A stretch of 64,000 nt of DNA. Origin: Torulaspora globosa. Lineage: Eukaryota; Ascomycota; Saccharomycetes; Saccharomycetales; Saccharomycetaceae. Below the pieces are notes generated by a model that ran no database searches, was not told the origin of the DNA, and saw nothing but the letters and a program-made list of their open reading frames with translations. A program made the translations under genes and the position numbers. The stretch lies in NCBI RefSeq assembly GCF_014133895.1, contig NC_050732.1, positions 861,001-925,000 of the forward strand, given 5' to 3'. Below are positions 1 through 10,152 of this stretch, piece by piece (the first letter of the stretch is position 1; each line of letters starts with the position of its first letter).

Positions 1-310
1 TCATTGATCCGGGGAAACAAGTCGTCATGCTTTTGTTTGGATGCTGAGTGCAATGTAGAGAGCTAGAGCGAAAGCCATACTTGCCCACAATTTTTGTGAT
101 ACTGTGGTGCGGCTAGACAGGCGTTGACAGGGAAACATATTCCATGGCGGGGGGTCAGGGTGCAGGACGTGTGGCGGGTAACCCGTACTCCTGGCAGCAG
201 CCTCAGGCGTGGGGGGGCCTAGAAGCTTGATACTAGCAACTGTGGTCGAATTTCCAGATCTCTAGTTACGATACTAAATATAGGCATAAGTGTGCTGTAT
301 ATAGATACGT
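1..310. other. Left flank of the hAT element, no gene seen
   Basis: No open frame of useful length and no recognisable RNA gene or repeat can be seen here. The stretch ends where the left inverted repeat of the hAT transposon begins. Confidence 0.5.
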
Positions 311-416
311 CCAGGCTTGTTCACCGAGTAACCGGGTAATAGCTCTGCTCCAACTCGGTAGCGCCATTTCGAGTAATGAGTATGCGCGAAACCTACTCAT
401 CGTAGAGAGTGAGAGT
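311..416 (+). repeat. Left terminal inverted repeat of the hAT element
   Basis: This 106-bp arm is the reverse complement of 3478-3583 with few mismatches, clustered near the outer end (CTCTG against TTCCA after the shared GTAATAG). Beyond it, at 427-446, the terminal 20 bp recur in direct orientation, so the left end carries a second copy of the tip. Confidence 0.9.
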
Positions 417-426
417 AACACTATTA

Positions 427-446
427 CCAGGCTTGTTCAATGAGTA
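427..446 (+). repeat. Second direct copy of the hAT terminal tip
   Basis: CCAGGCTTGTTCA followed by ATGAGTA repeats the outermost bases of the element inside the left end. It is actually closer to the right-hand tip (both read TTCAATGAGTA) than the outer left copy is. No matching second copy is seen inside the right end. Confidence 0.7.
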
Positions 447-916
447 TCATAATGTACGAAGTTTACGGGTTACCTGCTATTTCTCTTTATTTACGATCAT
501 TGAGTACTCGAAACGGGACCTCGTTATTGACGTAGTTTTGTTTGAGTACTCATTTTTGAGAAATATATTTACCTGATTGCCTACCCGTTTGCAATTTATA
601 CGTTTTTCAAGAAGCTGCAACAACATCAATCAATTCATGTTTAGCCGCTTGAAACACTTTTATAAAACATTTAACAGTTTTATAAGAAAGCAATTCAGAC
701 TCACTGTATTCAAAGGATGATAGGTAATTCCATCTACAGATACTGTCTAGTATAGTTTCAGATCAATCCCGAGTCTCAGGGCACCTCATAGGGTCAGAAA
801 CCCTAAATCAACGCGTGAAGTATAAATTTTGGCGAAAACGCGTCAAACATCAGAAAACTTCACAACTTTGGTCGTTACTTACAAGAGATCATCATATAAA
901 TCATCAGTGTGAAAAT

Positions 917-3349
917 ATGTCAGGTGCTAACACTCATGCAACCCCGATTGTTATCCAGCAAGATATGCCGTTTACAAAGACTTCAAGCCTAAGCGCTCCT
1001 ATTTCTTCGCGTTCATGCCCGGCAACACCAGCTGAAATGATCAGATCTACCCCGAACACAACGTTGAAGGTCAAGAAAAGTCCAAAGAAAAGCCCCTCAC
1101 GTTGGATGGAGCGATCATCTTTCAAGATACATTTTACCCTCCTGAATTTGAACAACAAAAAGAGAGCCAAATGTATTTACTGTGGGAAGACGTTTAGAGA
1201 GGGAGAATCGACCGGAAACTTGTCAAAGCATATTACCGCTGTCCATCCCAGTGCTCTAAAGAGCAAGAAGCCGAAAGGGAGCAATCTAAAAACTCTGGAT
1301 ATGCTTCCTAGGAGATCAAAGTCACTCAGACTGAGCGAATCTCTAGTGCAGGAATGCCAGAAAAACCCTCAGGCTCTACAAACACTACTTTTGATATCAG
1401 AGGGCTTTTTACCCTTCAACTTTGTGAGGCTTCTAAGTTGGAGGTTGATAAATCAAACGAACCCAGCCAATGCCTTCATCCAGTCTAGAACAACACTATC
1501 CACTAAAATTAATCTTTTTAAAAGGTACCTGAATGAGACCCTGCATTGCAACTTAAAAGACACCACCATGGTTAATATACAGTTGGATATATGGACTTCT
1601 CCTAGCAATATTTCATTCCTCGCGGTAATGGTTTCTTTCGCTCCGAATATCCTCAATATGGAATCACTGGAACTGGCCAATGATGCGAAAATCCTGCTGA
1701 ACAACCGAGGGGAATCCCGCAACTGTCATCTACTAGAGTTCATTAGTCTGGGGCATAAGCGACACACTGGCTTAAACATATACAAGGTTTTCAAGGAGAT
1801 TTTAGATAGACATAACCTTGTTGATAAGCTTGGAACTATAACCATGGACAACGCTACAAATAATGAGTCTTTTCACAAGAGTCTTGTCTATGACTACTTG
1901 AACAAAATAAAGCCTTCTGGACATCAAATGCTGGGCAAAGTTCGCTTTATCCGTTGCGCTAACCATGTGTTAAATTTGATCTTCGGGAGAATCATAAAGA
2001 GTTTGTCTGAAGACCTCTTATTTGCCGACGCCTTCAGTAAAGTGACCAAGCTGGCGAAAATCATGAGGCGCTCAACTGCGGTCAATGCAAGTTTGAAAGA
2101 ACATGGTATACCGCTTATACCATATGAATCACAAACCAGATGGATTTATTCCTGGAGACAAGTTACTGTTTTTTTACAGAATTATGATGCCTATTCGGAA
2201 TGGTTTAAAGCACTCGACACAAAATCCCATACTCACATCATCAATCGAGTCCAGAGTGACATAAGATTTGAGGAAAAGACAATTCAAATGCTGACATACT
2301 TCGTTAAGTGCTGTGATATATTCGGTAAACTGAATTTCCATTTTCAGAATGATGAGTTTAACAATCTCCCTCAAGGCGTTCCTCTTTACTACCTACTAGG
2401 TCACTACTACAAACTGTGCTTACGTGCGTTTGCCGGAAACCATATTCCTAAAACTCCAGGCATGGATTTCTCTTATTTCAATGGCCCAGAGTCTCTATCT
2501 TTGGATGATAAAAGAATTGTTCTTCAAGCAATCAAAGATTCCTGCCGCTGCTACGAAGACTATTTATCTGATATCCAGGTGAATCCTCTATTCTACGTTG
2601 CAGTGATCCTAGATCCAACGGCAAAACAAGACAAGCTTTATGAAATAATGGAAGACGAGGAGTTCACGGTTAGAATAAGCGAAGTTAACTCATTCATGCG
2701 CAACTACCTGAAAGTACAGAGGTTTAGCTGTGCTACGGAACAGGAGCGGAGAAAGATTCCTGAAGCTTGTAGCGATGAAAACCTGCTGTCGTTTAATATC
2801 CGTGTCGCACCTGATCCGTCGAGGCATACCGGATCGGCTGCCATGGAAGCTGAGTGCAATGATGGAAGTCTTGAAGAATGGGTAAGATATCAGAGAGAGC
2901 CTGTAATCGCAGGAAACTCTAGACAGGAAGCGATAAAATGGTGGTATGACCACCGCCATACTTATCCGATGCTTTTTAAATTGGCAATGTCTTTGTTCTA
3001 CACCAAGTTTACCTCCTGTGATGTGGAAAGGTGTTTCTCGCTCGCTGGCAGGGTTGTTAGGAAAGATCGAGCACGTTTAAGTCACAATAACATAGGAACG
3101 TTGATGATTTTAAGGGATCGATTTTCAAATTTTGGTTTTTATAATGGCGGCCTAGTATCCGATGCTATCTTGGATGATGATGATTTCGATATTAACCTTG
3201 ACGATTCAGACCACGAGCGAGAAGACAGCGACGATGCCATTTTTGAAGAATGGCCACAAGAATCCTGGTCTCCAGAAACTCCAACTGCTCCCCGGACACC
3301 CGAGGATTCTCTTAGACAGGCTACAGATAGTCCTACACCTGTGGGCTGA
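917..3349 (+). CDS. hAT-family transposase with BED-type zinc finger
   Basis: The predicted protein is 810 residues from the first ATG; the frame is open further upstream but only by a GTG start. A BED-type finger (Cys86, Cys89, His105, His110) lies in a basic N-terminal region and would bind the element ends. The core carries hAT transposase landmarks: an aspartate in the QLDIWTS segment, a second in TMDNATNNES, and a CANHVLN segment that matches the family's C/D-x2-H signature. Near residues 670-745 the hAT C-terminal dimerisation region follows (WWYDHRHTYPML, then SCDVERCFSLAGRVV). The last 55 residues are acidic. No stop or frameshift breaks it, which is unusual for DNA transposons in this family of yeasts. 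Activity is inference. Confidence 0.9.
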   Translation: MSGANTHATPIVIQQDMPFTKTSSLSAPISSRSCPATPAEMIRSTPNTTLKVKKSPKKSPSRWMERSSFKIHFTLLNLNNKKRAKCIYCGKTFREGESTGNLSKHITAVHPSALKSKKPKGSNLKTLDMLPRRSKSLRLSESLVQECQKNPQALQTLLLISEGFLPFNFVRLLSWRLINQTNPANAFIQSRTTLSTKINLFKRYLNETLHCNLKDTTMVNIQLDIWTSPSNISFLAVMVSFAPNILNMESLELANDAKILLNNRGESRNCHLLEFISLGHKRHTGLNIYKVFKEILDRHNLVDKLGTITMDNATNNESFHKSLVYDYLNKIKPSGHQMLGKVRFIRCANHVLNLIFGRIIKSLSEDLLFADAFSKVTKLAKIMRRSTAVNASLKEHGIPLIPYESQTRWIYSWRQVTVFLQNYDAYSEWFKALDTKSHTHIINRVQSDIRFEEKTIQMLTYFVKCCDIFGKLNFHFQNDEFNNLPQGVPLYYLLGHYYKLCLRAFAGNHIPKTPGMDFSYFNGPESLSLDDKRIVLQAIKDSCRCYEDYLSDIQVNPLFYVAVILDPTAKQDKLYEIMEDEEFTVRISEVNSFMRNYLKVQRFSCATEQERRKIPEACSDENLLSFNIRVAPDPSRHTGSAAMEAECNDGSLEEWVRYQREPVIAGNSRQEAIKWWYDHRHTYPMLFKLAMSLFYTKFTSCDVERCFSLAGRVVRKDRARLSHNNIGTLMILRDRFSNFGFYNGGLVSDAILDDDDFDINLDDSDHEREDSDDAIFEEWPQESWSPETPTAPRTPEDSLRQATDSPTPVG

Positions 3350-3477
3350 TAGGCATACCTTGAGTGTGAATCCTAGATGCTTCGCTAAATTTCGTGTAAA
3401 GTAATACGTCCTAAATCGTGACCCACGAATAATACTCAGAAACTACCCAATTTGTAAATAGTGACAAACTCATAATC

Positions 3478-3583
3478 ACTCACACTCTCTACGATGAGTA
3501 GGTTTCGCGCATACTCATTACTCGAAATGGCGCTACCGAGTTGGAGTGGAACTATTACCCGGTTACTCATTGAACATGCCTGG
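3478..3583 (-). repeat. Right terminal inverted repeat of the hAT element
   Basis: Reverse complement of the left arm at 311-416. It starts about 130 bp after the transposase stop codon. Confidence 0.9.
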
Positions 3584-3836
3584 TTTACGATATTAGAGTC
3601 ACTAGTGACGGCTACGACTGGGAAGCATCATCTCGATCTCACGGTATTATAGACGCCGCCTCCTCAGATGACTTATATCTGACTGGAGCAGTTTCGAATA
3701 TATTATGCAAGACAATGACATACAATACTGCACCCCAGAGGAAGCCGACACACATGGAGTTATCTTGAAGACTCAAGTGAGCAGGCCTACCCCAGTAGGC
3801 ACCACCACGCTACCATCCCTTCTACTCTAGTAGCAT
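3584..3836. other. Spacer between hAT element and Ty3-like relic
   Basis: No gene is seen. A 3' LTR for the minus-strand relic that follows would be expected here, but I could not find a TG...CA unit related to the LTRs near 54.5 and 58.7 kb. Confidence 0.4.
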
Positions 3837-4818
3837 CTAGCGGAGCAGACTACTGCAAAATGGCCCGACGAAGAGCAGTTGCACTTTCCAGTATTTGCCA
3901 GTGTTGTGGTACGCGTCCCTGCGTAACAATACATAGTCTCCGACTTTGTACTGAACTTCCTTCCTCCCCCGATTGTGAGAGGCTTGCTGTCTGTGTTGAG
4001 CTGCGGTTAGAGCATCCTGGGCGATCACGGTTATCGACCCAAACTTAACAGCGGTGAAGGAACGCGCAGATAACTCGTTTGCGGTGTTGACAATGGGTTC
4101 CTTAGGTATGTAGCCGCAGTCAAGTTCAAACGGTGTGCGTTGGGATTACTTCGAAGGTGTCGAATTGTACACGTATTCGATCTGGGGTAACAAAGTGTCC
4201 CACTGTGAATGGTCCACATTGGTGTACATTCTGAGCAACCTGTTCAAGACTTGGATGGTTCGCTCACTTTGGCCGTCAGTTTGGGGATGGTTCGAAGATG
4301 ACATCGTGAGCTTTATGCCCAGTCGGGAGGCCATTTCATGAAATAGTTTAGCTGTGAGCCTGGTCGGACGTAACAGCCCGGGAAAACCGTGATAAGCGAA
4401 GACAAGCCGGTATAGCAGGCCCTTAATACCTCGAGCGTCCAGTGTTTTCCGACATGGTATAAGGTGAGCTCTCTTCGAGAACCTACGTACAACAATAGGA
4501 TGTCGTGTCCCTGGGATGTGCGTGGGAGATTCGCGCGAAGTCCATGGAGATGACCAGCCATCGCCCTTTGGGAATGGGCAATGGTAGCAACAGTCCTTGG
4601 TTATGCTGTCGAGAGTTTTTCATAATCTGACATTGCAGACAACTCTTGACGTATCTACGGACTGACGACAGCATCTTTGGCCAATAGAACATTTCAGCTA
4701 CTTTGCCATAGGTGATTGATTCACCATAGTGTCCGCCAAAAAGTGCACGATCGTGGTAAACTTCTAGAACTTCGTGGATTCTGGTATTTGGTACACAATA
4801 ACGCTTGTCATAACGCAA
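3837..4818 (-). pseudogene. Integrase remnant of relic 1
   Basis: Three fragments in different frames follow the integrase order. At 4483-4818 is the H-H-C-C zinc-binding region (FYWPKM, then KSCLQCQIMKNS). At 4146-4334 is the end of the catalytic core with the SSSNHPQTDGQSER motif. At 3837-4028 is the C-terminal GPY/F-like segment (YKVGDYVLLRRDA, ending VGPF). Much of the catalytic core between the first two lies in a frame that has shifted. Confidence 0.8.
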
Positions 4819-4940
4819 GGTACCCTCGTCAATGTTAAAGTGTTTCGTGGCCTGTGGTGATCGACGCAGTTTCGTTACCCATTGTTGCCAATCTTTGGTT
4901 TGCAGGTTGATTGCCTTATTTTCTTACTCCAATATGTGCA

Positions 4941-6320
4941 TTACCGCGGCCCAATACGCTTCTTTTGCACGTCTGGGGTCCTTTGTGATGGTTCCGATGT
5001 TGGTAAGCGGTCTACCGCGTTAATCGCCACATTTCTTGGCAAGGTGTCCGCCACGACGTTATCAGGTCCCTTAAGGTACTCTAGTTCTATGTCATATTCC
5101 GCCAACTCGTCTAACCATCTTGCGAGTCCCATTGACGGTTCGTTTCTGTTCTTTAATGTGAGAAGTGAGATATCATCTGTCCTTAAGGTAAACCGCTTGC
5201 CGTGTAGCAAGTATTTGAAGGGGCGTAAGCTTTCGATAATGCCCAACAGCTCCAGCTCTCCTGCCGGGTAGTTGTTCTGGGCACCTTGGAGCAATTTCGA
5301 GAAATATCCAACTACTCCTGTTACCTTTTTATTCTCCGTTTCTTCTAGCACCGCTCCGAGACCTAGTTTACTAGCATCTGTCGTTAAGCGGTATTCTTTG
5401 TCGAGATGAAAGGGTACGAGTAGGGGTGCGGAACTTAGGAGCCTCTTAAGCTCTTCGAAAGCCTTGGTCTGGGCTTGAGTCCATGGTGTTTTCTTTGACG
5501 TGAAGTCTATCAAAGGTCGTGCTACCATTGAGCACCGAGGAATAAAACGCCGATAATAATTTATCATGCCAAGGAATCGCTGTGCGTCCCGCACAGTCTC
5601 ACATTCAGGGATAGCGTTTATCGCTTTGCTGTTATCCTTCATTGGTCGGATACATCGTTCGGAAATGTGGTATCCTAGAAACTCGATCTTAGGTTGTAGG
5701 AATTTACACTTCTTGTCCTTGACGATCAGCTGGTGGTCTTTTAATCGTTGGAGTACCGTATCTAAGTGTTTGATGTGTTCCTTCTTTGACGCTGACATTA
5801 CCAGGATGTCATCGAGGTACACTAGGACGAACGGTAGATCGCGGAAGATGTCAGCTATATACCTTGAGAAGGTGGATGGTTCGTTGAGTAACCCAAACGG
5901 CATTACTCGGTATTGGTATTTACCGTTATGAATGGTAAAGGGAGTCTCAGGGACGTCTTCCTTTTTGACCGGTATTTGGTGATAACCGCAGTGGAGATCT
6001 AGCGTCGAGAAAACGGCAGACCGGCCTATCTTTGCCAATAATACTTCAATTCTTGGGTCTTTGATCGTGGGTTCATTCAGGACTCGGTGGTCTACAAATA
6101 ACCGGTATGAGCCATCTTTCTTTTTATTTTAACGAGAACGAATGGTGACCTGTAGGGGCTCTTCGACGGTTCGACGAATCCTTTCTCGAGCAATCATCCA
6201 CAATTTTGACAATCTCATGGGAGACTTCCTTCTTGTCCAGGGCGGTACGTGGTAAGTCATTTCTGTTTGCCGATATTAGCTTGGAGGTCTGTTGGGAGGA
6301 GTGTGAAAGTGCTTTCTTCA
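4941..6320 (-). pseudogene. Reverse transcriptase / RNase H remnant of relic 1
   Basis: A frame open from about 6038 down to 4941 covers most of the reverse transcriptase, including the catalytic YLDDIL motif, followed by the Ty3-type RNase H region (LTTDASKLGLGAVLEE). Upstream of it, around 6060-6260, the N-terminal part is shifted in frame and has lost about 26 residues relative to relic 2: the segment ALDKKEV is followed almost directly by EIVKIVDD. Another shifted piece (STFTLLPTDLQ) lies near 6260-6320. The breaks make a functional polyprotein impossible. Confidence 0.85.
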
Positions 6321-6669
6321 ACCGGTTCCTGGGATGGGTGGCACTTGGACTTGGACAAAGCATCCGGCCAAAGACTGCGATGGTTTCTTGCGGGCTTACG
6401 GACTTGTCGATCATCTTCCGTGTGGATGATTCCTATTGGACAAGTCAGTGGTTTCTGCTGGGATTCACCGTGATTCGGTGAAGTCGATGGTCTGTCATGG
6501 TCCGTGGGATCAATGGTTTGACAAGGTTCTGTGAGGTCGATGGTTCTAGGATGGATCGCCAAGATCAGGGTCGGCGACGCCAGCGAGCTGCAGAGCGCAG
6601 AGTTGCTCACGCTGGAGGCGTACGAGAGGTCTCTGAAGGAGGAGCAGCACCAGTAGGGAGCGTTGTTAG
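6321..6669. other. Junction between Ty3 relic 1 and BOL1
   Basis: No gene or LTR is recognised. Short open frames on both strands here have no recognisable protein content. In S. cerevisiae the neighbour of BOL1 on this side is GCV3, which is absent. Confidence 0.4.
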
Positions 6670-7035
6670 CTATGTAGAACTGTCTAAGCGTCTCTTGTGC
6701 TCGTCGAGCGTTCTGGTGGTGAGCTGCAGGGCGTGGACGCGGTCGGCGCCCAGCTCGCCGGCCAGCACGCCGTAGACGAGACGGTGTCTGCTGGGCAGGC
6801 TCATGCCGCAGAACTTGTCGCTGGCAAGCTCAAGTCTGAAGTGGGACTCGATGCGGTTGGCGGAGTCTGCTATGCCGTGGTGGCCGGCGTGCTTGTACGA
6901 GTCGTTGAATAGCTCGAAATGGGACAGGTCCGGGAAGTTGTCGTGGATCTTCTTGGTGATGCTCTGGGCAATCGGGCCCTGAATGCTCCTGTTTGGCGGG
7001 GTGGACATCGTGCGGGTGGCGAGTCTACGTAGCAT
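6670..7035 (-). CDS. BOL1: BolA-like protein Bol1 (mitochondrial Fe-S maturation)
   Basis: A 121-residue BolA-family protein. The start is the ATG giving MLRRLATRTMSTPP; an upstream in-frame extension begins only with GTG. The first 30 or so residues are basic and hydroxylated, fitting a mitochondrial presequence. The BolA fold follows, with the family's conserved NDSYKHAGHHG segment near residues 44-54, FELVSDKF-type strand (here LELASDKFCGMSLPSRHRLVY) and the C-terminal helix. In yeast, Bol1 works with the monothiol glutaredoxin Grx5 in late [4Fe-4S] insertion. The gene is divergent from BOL3, 112 bp away, as in S. cerevisiae. The coding sequence is strikingly GC-rich: 46 of 60 bases in 6721-6780 are G or C by hand count. 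Confidence 0.88.
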   Translation of the reverse strand: MLRRLATRTMSTPPNRSIQGPIAQSITKKIHDNFPDLSHFELFNDSYKHAGHHGIADSANRIESHFRLELASDKFCGMSLPSRHRLVYGVLAGELGADRVHALQLTTRTLDEHKRRLDSST

Positions 7036-7147
7036 CAGGCTCGTCGAATGATGCTTGTTCTTCTTCTTGGTGGTTTGCGCAAGAGAAAAATTCACCGCTG
7101 GTGGGCCTTACGTAACACAGCAAGGTGCCAGCTACAGTCCGCATCCG

Positions 7148-7462
7148 ATGACCATGATACTGCCATTGAGATTGCCGGCCAGGTTAGCTGCCAGTCGTTT
7201 CGTGAGAGGTAGCTTGACACGTCTGTACTCGCTCACCGCAGAGGAATCGATGATTCAAGAGAAACTGAGTAAGGCGCTTCAGCCGAAGAAACTGCAGGTG
7301 GTGGATATCTCCGGCGGCTGCGGCTCGATGTTTGCCATCGACGTCAGCAGCGAGAAGTTCAAAGGCCTTTCGATTGTCAAGCAGCACAAACTGGTGAACG
7401 AGATCCTGAAGGAAGACATCCCCAGATGGCACGGACTGCAGCTGCGTACCAAAGCTGAGTGA
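7148..7462 (+). CDS. BOL3: BolA-like protein Bol3/Aim1 (mitochondrial Fe-S maturation)
   Basis: A 104-residue BolA-family protein. I chose the first ATG (MTMILPLRLPARLAASRF); a second ATG lies two codons on, and upstream extension has no ATG. The first 30 residues are arginine-rich and amphipathic, a likely mitochondrial targeting sequence. The BolA domain follows with VDISGGCGSMFAIDVSS and the QHKLVNEILKEDI helix. Yeast Bol3 acts late in [4Fe-4S] cluster transfer with Nfu1. It is paired head to head with BOL1; PRT1 follows convergently, 89 bp downstream. Confidence 0.87.
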   Translation: MTMILPLRLPARLAASRFVRGSLTRLYSLTAEESMIQEKLSKALQPKKLQVVDISGGCGSMFAIDVSSEKFKGLSIVKQHKLVNEILKEDIPRWHGLQLRTKAE

Positions 7463-7551
7463 CCATTTGGTTGTCGTACTCTTGTATATATTCGGTGCTG
7501 ATTACATAGTGGCGGCCGAGGCCGAAAAGAATGCCTATATTACTATCCTAT

Positions 7552-9747
7552 TTATTCATCGTCAACCTTTTCCTCCGTCTCTTCGAGAATCTCTTCCTTC
7601 ACTTCTTCAATAATGGTGTAATCGTCTTCGTCGCCATCCAGCGGAGGAACGTCGAAGGCTTTGTAACCAAAGACTTCGAGCATGCGTTCGGAGCTCGATT
7701 CTCTGTAGTCGTGCCATTCTTTCAATAGTTCACGTTGTCTCAAGATCAAGTCTCTCATGGCGGAGTCCGCTTCCATGGCATCTTGCTCCTCGAATTGAGC
7801 GGACCACTCTCTTAGATTCTTTCTGACCTTCTTCTTCTCAGCGTTGCTCAACAGAGACTCAGGTCTTGGTCTCCAAGCGAAGTTCTTGAAGTTGGCGATA
7901 GTCTCCTCCTTGACCAGCGCACCACCGACGTTGTAGATCTTGAAACCGTTCTCCATCTTGTGTTTCAAGGCGCTTGACCAGACACATAGGAACCTACCGG
8001 AAGGATCCCATGTCATGTCGGTCGCGGACATGAAAGTTGGCTTAGCAACGTCCTTCACGGAGGCTTGGACGTCTTTGACATCATTGATGTTCTTCTCACC
8101 GGCGAAGTCCATGTCGAAGAATAGGAAATCCGATTTACGGACGTTTGGTTTCACAAGAGTGGCAATCACAACAAATCTACCAGCTGGCGACCATGAAACA
8201 GTGTTTGAGAACTTGTCAGCTATCTCTACCACCTTCTTCCATTTCTTGACACCAGCAACTTGCTGACCCTTCTCCTTCTCTCTGGCTTCAGGTGCAAAGA
8301 AGCTTATTACGTGCCTTGGAATAGCTGGATTATCGTCACCAATGTCACGGTCAGCGATAGCAACAAATCTGTTCCCATTTGGTTCCCATTCAAAAGCTTT
8401 GACGCAATCCTTGAATTCAATCTTCTCGACAGGAATGTCCTTCTCAGTCAGCTTACAGATCTCCAAGTTACTGAACAAGGTCTTTCCGGACTTGGTGTGA
8501 CGTTCAACGTTGAAGCACAGGAACTCGGCCTGATTTTGCCAATGCAAGGAAACGTCGGAGACTTGAACCAGATTCACAGTCTTCAAAACCCTGCCGCGAG
8601 AAACCTCGACAACAGTACCTTTGCAGGACATATTGTTTGTCTCAGGCGTCCAGTAAGCCAACAGTACTGATGGCTCGTCGTTCTGTCTGAAAGGATATAG
8701 TTTGACACCGCTTGGTGCAAAGGAAAAGTCCCTGATGCCGGGAACCTTCAGAGCCTTATTGTCCATTGGAGCAAAACCGTTCCTAGAGTCGTGCACCACA
8801 AGGGTATCACCGACCATACGTGCGCAGTACCTGTCATCGAACGACCATCTGACTAGAGGCCAGTGCAAAAATGGGCTTTTCACCACAGGGAAAGTGGTCA
8901 TTAAAAGACCAGTTGCGATTTCCCAAATACAAAGTTGGTGGCCTTCGTTTCTCTTGCTGAATGGAGAGTCCTTGTCGTCATCCTTGCACAGAATGGGGTC
9001 CGCTGAGAAAGTGACCAGGTATTTTTCGTTAGGCGACACAGAAGAAGTCCTCACGTTAGGATGGTAGAATCTTCTCAAACGCTCAAAATGAGGTCCACCC
9101 CAGGCAACAACACCCTGGTCGTGGTACGAGAAAAGATAGGTACCTTTTGGTGAGAACCTGACATAGTTGCTGGACCAGTTTTCCCTTGATTCGACAACGT
9201 TGTCAGCGTCTTCCAGAGACGAGTTCCAGAAAACGGTCGTCAAATCGTCCTTCTGCACCACATATTGGTCCCTAACTTGCTCATCCAGCAGCCAGCTCTT
9301 CAAAGCGCTCGACGGAACAAATCCCGGCATATCAGGCTCCTTGAACTCGACCTCGAACGAATCAGAGTTGTACTTTTCAACGTCTCTCACAGTGTAGAGA
9401 TATAGTCTATGCTTCAAATCCAGTCTCTTGGTGTGGAAAGCCTTGATTATTCTATCAGCATCCGCTGCAGACGCACATTCCACGAATAAGAATCCTTTAC
9501 TCTTCTTAGTCTCGGCATCAATGGGAAACTCCATATCCACCACTTTGCCAGCTTTAGAGAAAAGACCCGTCAAAGCCTTCTTCAGCACAGGAACCTTAGA
9601 TTCTGGAATCACTGGCGCTCCACTCACAACAATATATTGATCAAAACTGAAATCATTTGTGACCTTGTATTGCTCTTCCAAGTCGATGAAATCAACATCA
9701 TCTACCGGAATTTCCTCCAATTTGATATCTTCAAACTCGGTTGCCAT
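7552..9747 (-). CDS. PRT1: Translation initiation factor eIF3 subunit b (Prt1)
   Basis: The 731-residue protein starts at the ATG of [12 protein letters not shown]; four extra upstream codons begin only with TTG. Residues about 35-125 form the RNA recognition motif that contacts other eIF3 subunits ([14 protein letters not shown], then [15 protein letters not shown]). The middle and C-terminal parts carry the WD/eIF2A-like beta-propeller, with repeated W-and-D strands such as [22 protein letters not shown]. The C-terminus is an acidic tail after a helix that binds eIF3i/g. S. cerevisiae Prt1 is 763 residues, so this is full length. It lies between BOL3 and SPC72, the ancestral position that was split by genome duplication in S. 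cerevisiae (YOR361C). Confidence 0.97.
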   Translation of the reverse strand: MATEFEDIKLEEIPVDDVDFIDLEEQYKVTNDFSFDQYIVVSGAPVIPESKVPVLKKALTGLFSKAGKVVDMEFPIDAETKKSKGFLFVECASAADADRIIKAFHTKRLDLKHRLYLYTVRDVEKYNSDSFEVEFKEPDMPGFVPSSALKSWLLDEQVRDQYVVQKDDLTTVFWNSSLEDADNVVESRENWSSNYVRFSPKGTYLFSYHDQGVVAWGGPHFERLRRFYHPNVRTSSVSPNEKYLVTFSADPILCKDDDKDSPFSKRNEGHQLCIWEIATGLLMTTFPVVKSPFLHWPLVRWSFDDRYCARMVGDTLVVHDSRNGFAPMDNKALKVPGIRDFSFAPSGVKLYPFRQNDEPSVLLAYWTPETNNMSCKGTVVEVSRGRVLKTVNLVQVSDVSLHWQNQAEFLCFNVERHTKSGKTLFSNLEICKLTEKDIPVEKIEFKDCVKAFEWEPNGNRFVAIADRDIGDDNPAIPRHVISFFAPEAREKEKGQQVAGVKKWKKVVEIADKFSNTVSWSPAGRFVVIATLVKPNVRKSDFLFFDMDFAGEKNINDVKDVQASVKDVAKPTFMSATDMTWDPSGRFLCVWSSALKHKMENGFKIYNVGGALVKEETIANFKNFAWRPRPESLLSNAEKKKVRKNLREWSAQFEEQDAMEADSAMRDLILRQRELLKEWHDYRESSSERMLEVFGYKAFDVPPLDGDEDDYTIIEEVKEEILEETEEKVDDE

Positions 9748-10152
9748 CTTTGAAACCAATTCACAATGTGGAAGATCAATTCAGCCTCACAACCAAATCC
9801 ATACTATGCTTCTAGGCTAAAGTTCCCTGATATTCCTCATCTCTTCATACTATAAAGTGAAAAATTTTCGATTAGCTGAAGAGCTTCAAGCGATGAGGTC
9901 AAGTAAAGAAGGGTAACGTGGTTTTTTGTGTAACAAGATCTGGACCTTTAAAGCTGGCAACAGACATGAAAGTTGAGCGACAGGTTGCGGTAATCACTTC
10001 TGGTGGCCTATTAGTGCGCGTTTATGAAGGTCTGGAGTCTGTGAGTGGTCATTCCAACCAGGTGCTGATCATTTGATAGGTTAGCTGTCGTGAAACTGGT
10101 GTTCTGAAGCGAGCGGGACTTAACGGTTGTGTGGAGTTTGATTTGAGTTTAT
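9748..10152. promoter_or_regulatory. Divergent promoter region PRT1-SPC72
   Basis: This 405-bp region separates the divergent starts of PRT1 and SPC72. I see no clear TATA element or named factor site; an AT-rich patch lies around 9840-9880. Confidence 0.4.

Larger units (their letters stand above)
311..3583 (+). mobile_element. hAT-family DNA transposon, apparently full length
   Basis: A transposase gene is bracketed by two inverted copies of a 106-bp sequence (311-416 and 3478-3583) that differ at only about ten positions. The outer ends read CCAGGC.TGTTCA, in keeping with the CAGG-type ends of hAT elements. The layout (BED-finger transposase, long terminal inverted repeats, about 3.3 kb) resembles the hAT families described from Saccharomycetaceae (Rover, Roamer); assignment to one of them is inference. 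The expected 8-bp target duplication is not evident: the flanking octamers do not match, so the insertion may be old or the ends rearranged. The reading frame is intact, so the element may be autonomous. Confidence 0.85.
3837..6320 (-). mobile_element. Ty3/Gypsy-type retrotransposon relic 1 (pol only)
   Basis: Reading leftward, the strand encodes reverse transcriptase, RNase H and then integrase in the Ty3/Gypsy order, broken into several frames. Recognisable homology to relic 2 (about 55-58.5 kb) starts near 6320. Gag, protease and both LTRs are not recognisable. The region lies directly outside the conserved gene block that begins with BOL1, so it marks or fills a synteny breakpoint. Confidence 0.85.

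Noticed and set aside
304..3590. 8-bp target duplication for the hAT element
   Set aside because: Flanking octamers (GATACGTC against GTTTACGA) do not match in any tested phase, so none is reported.
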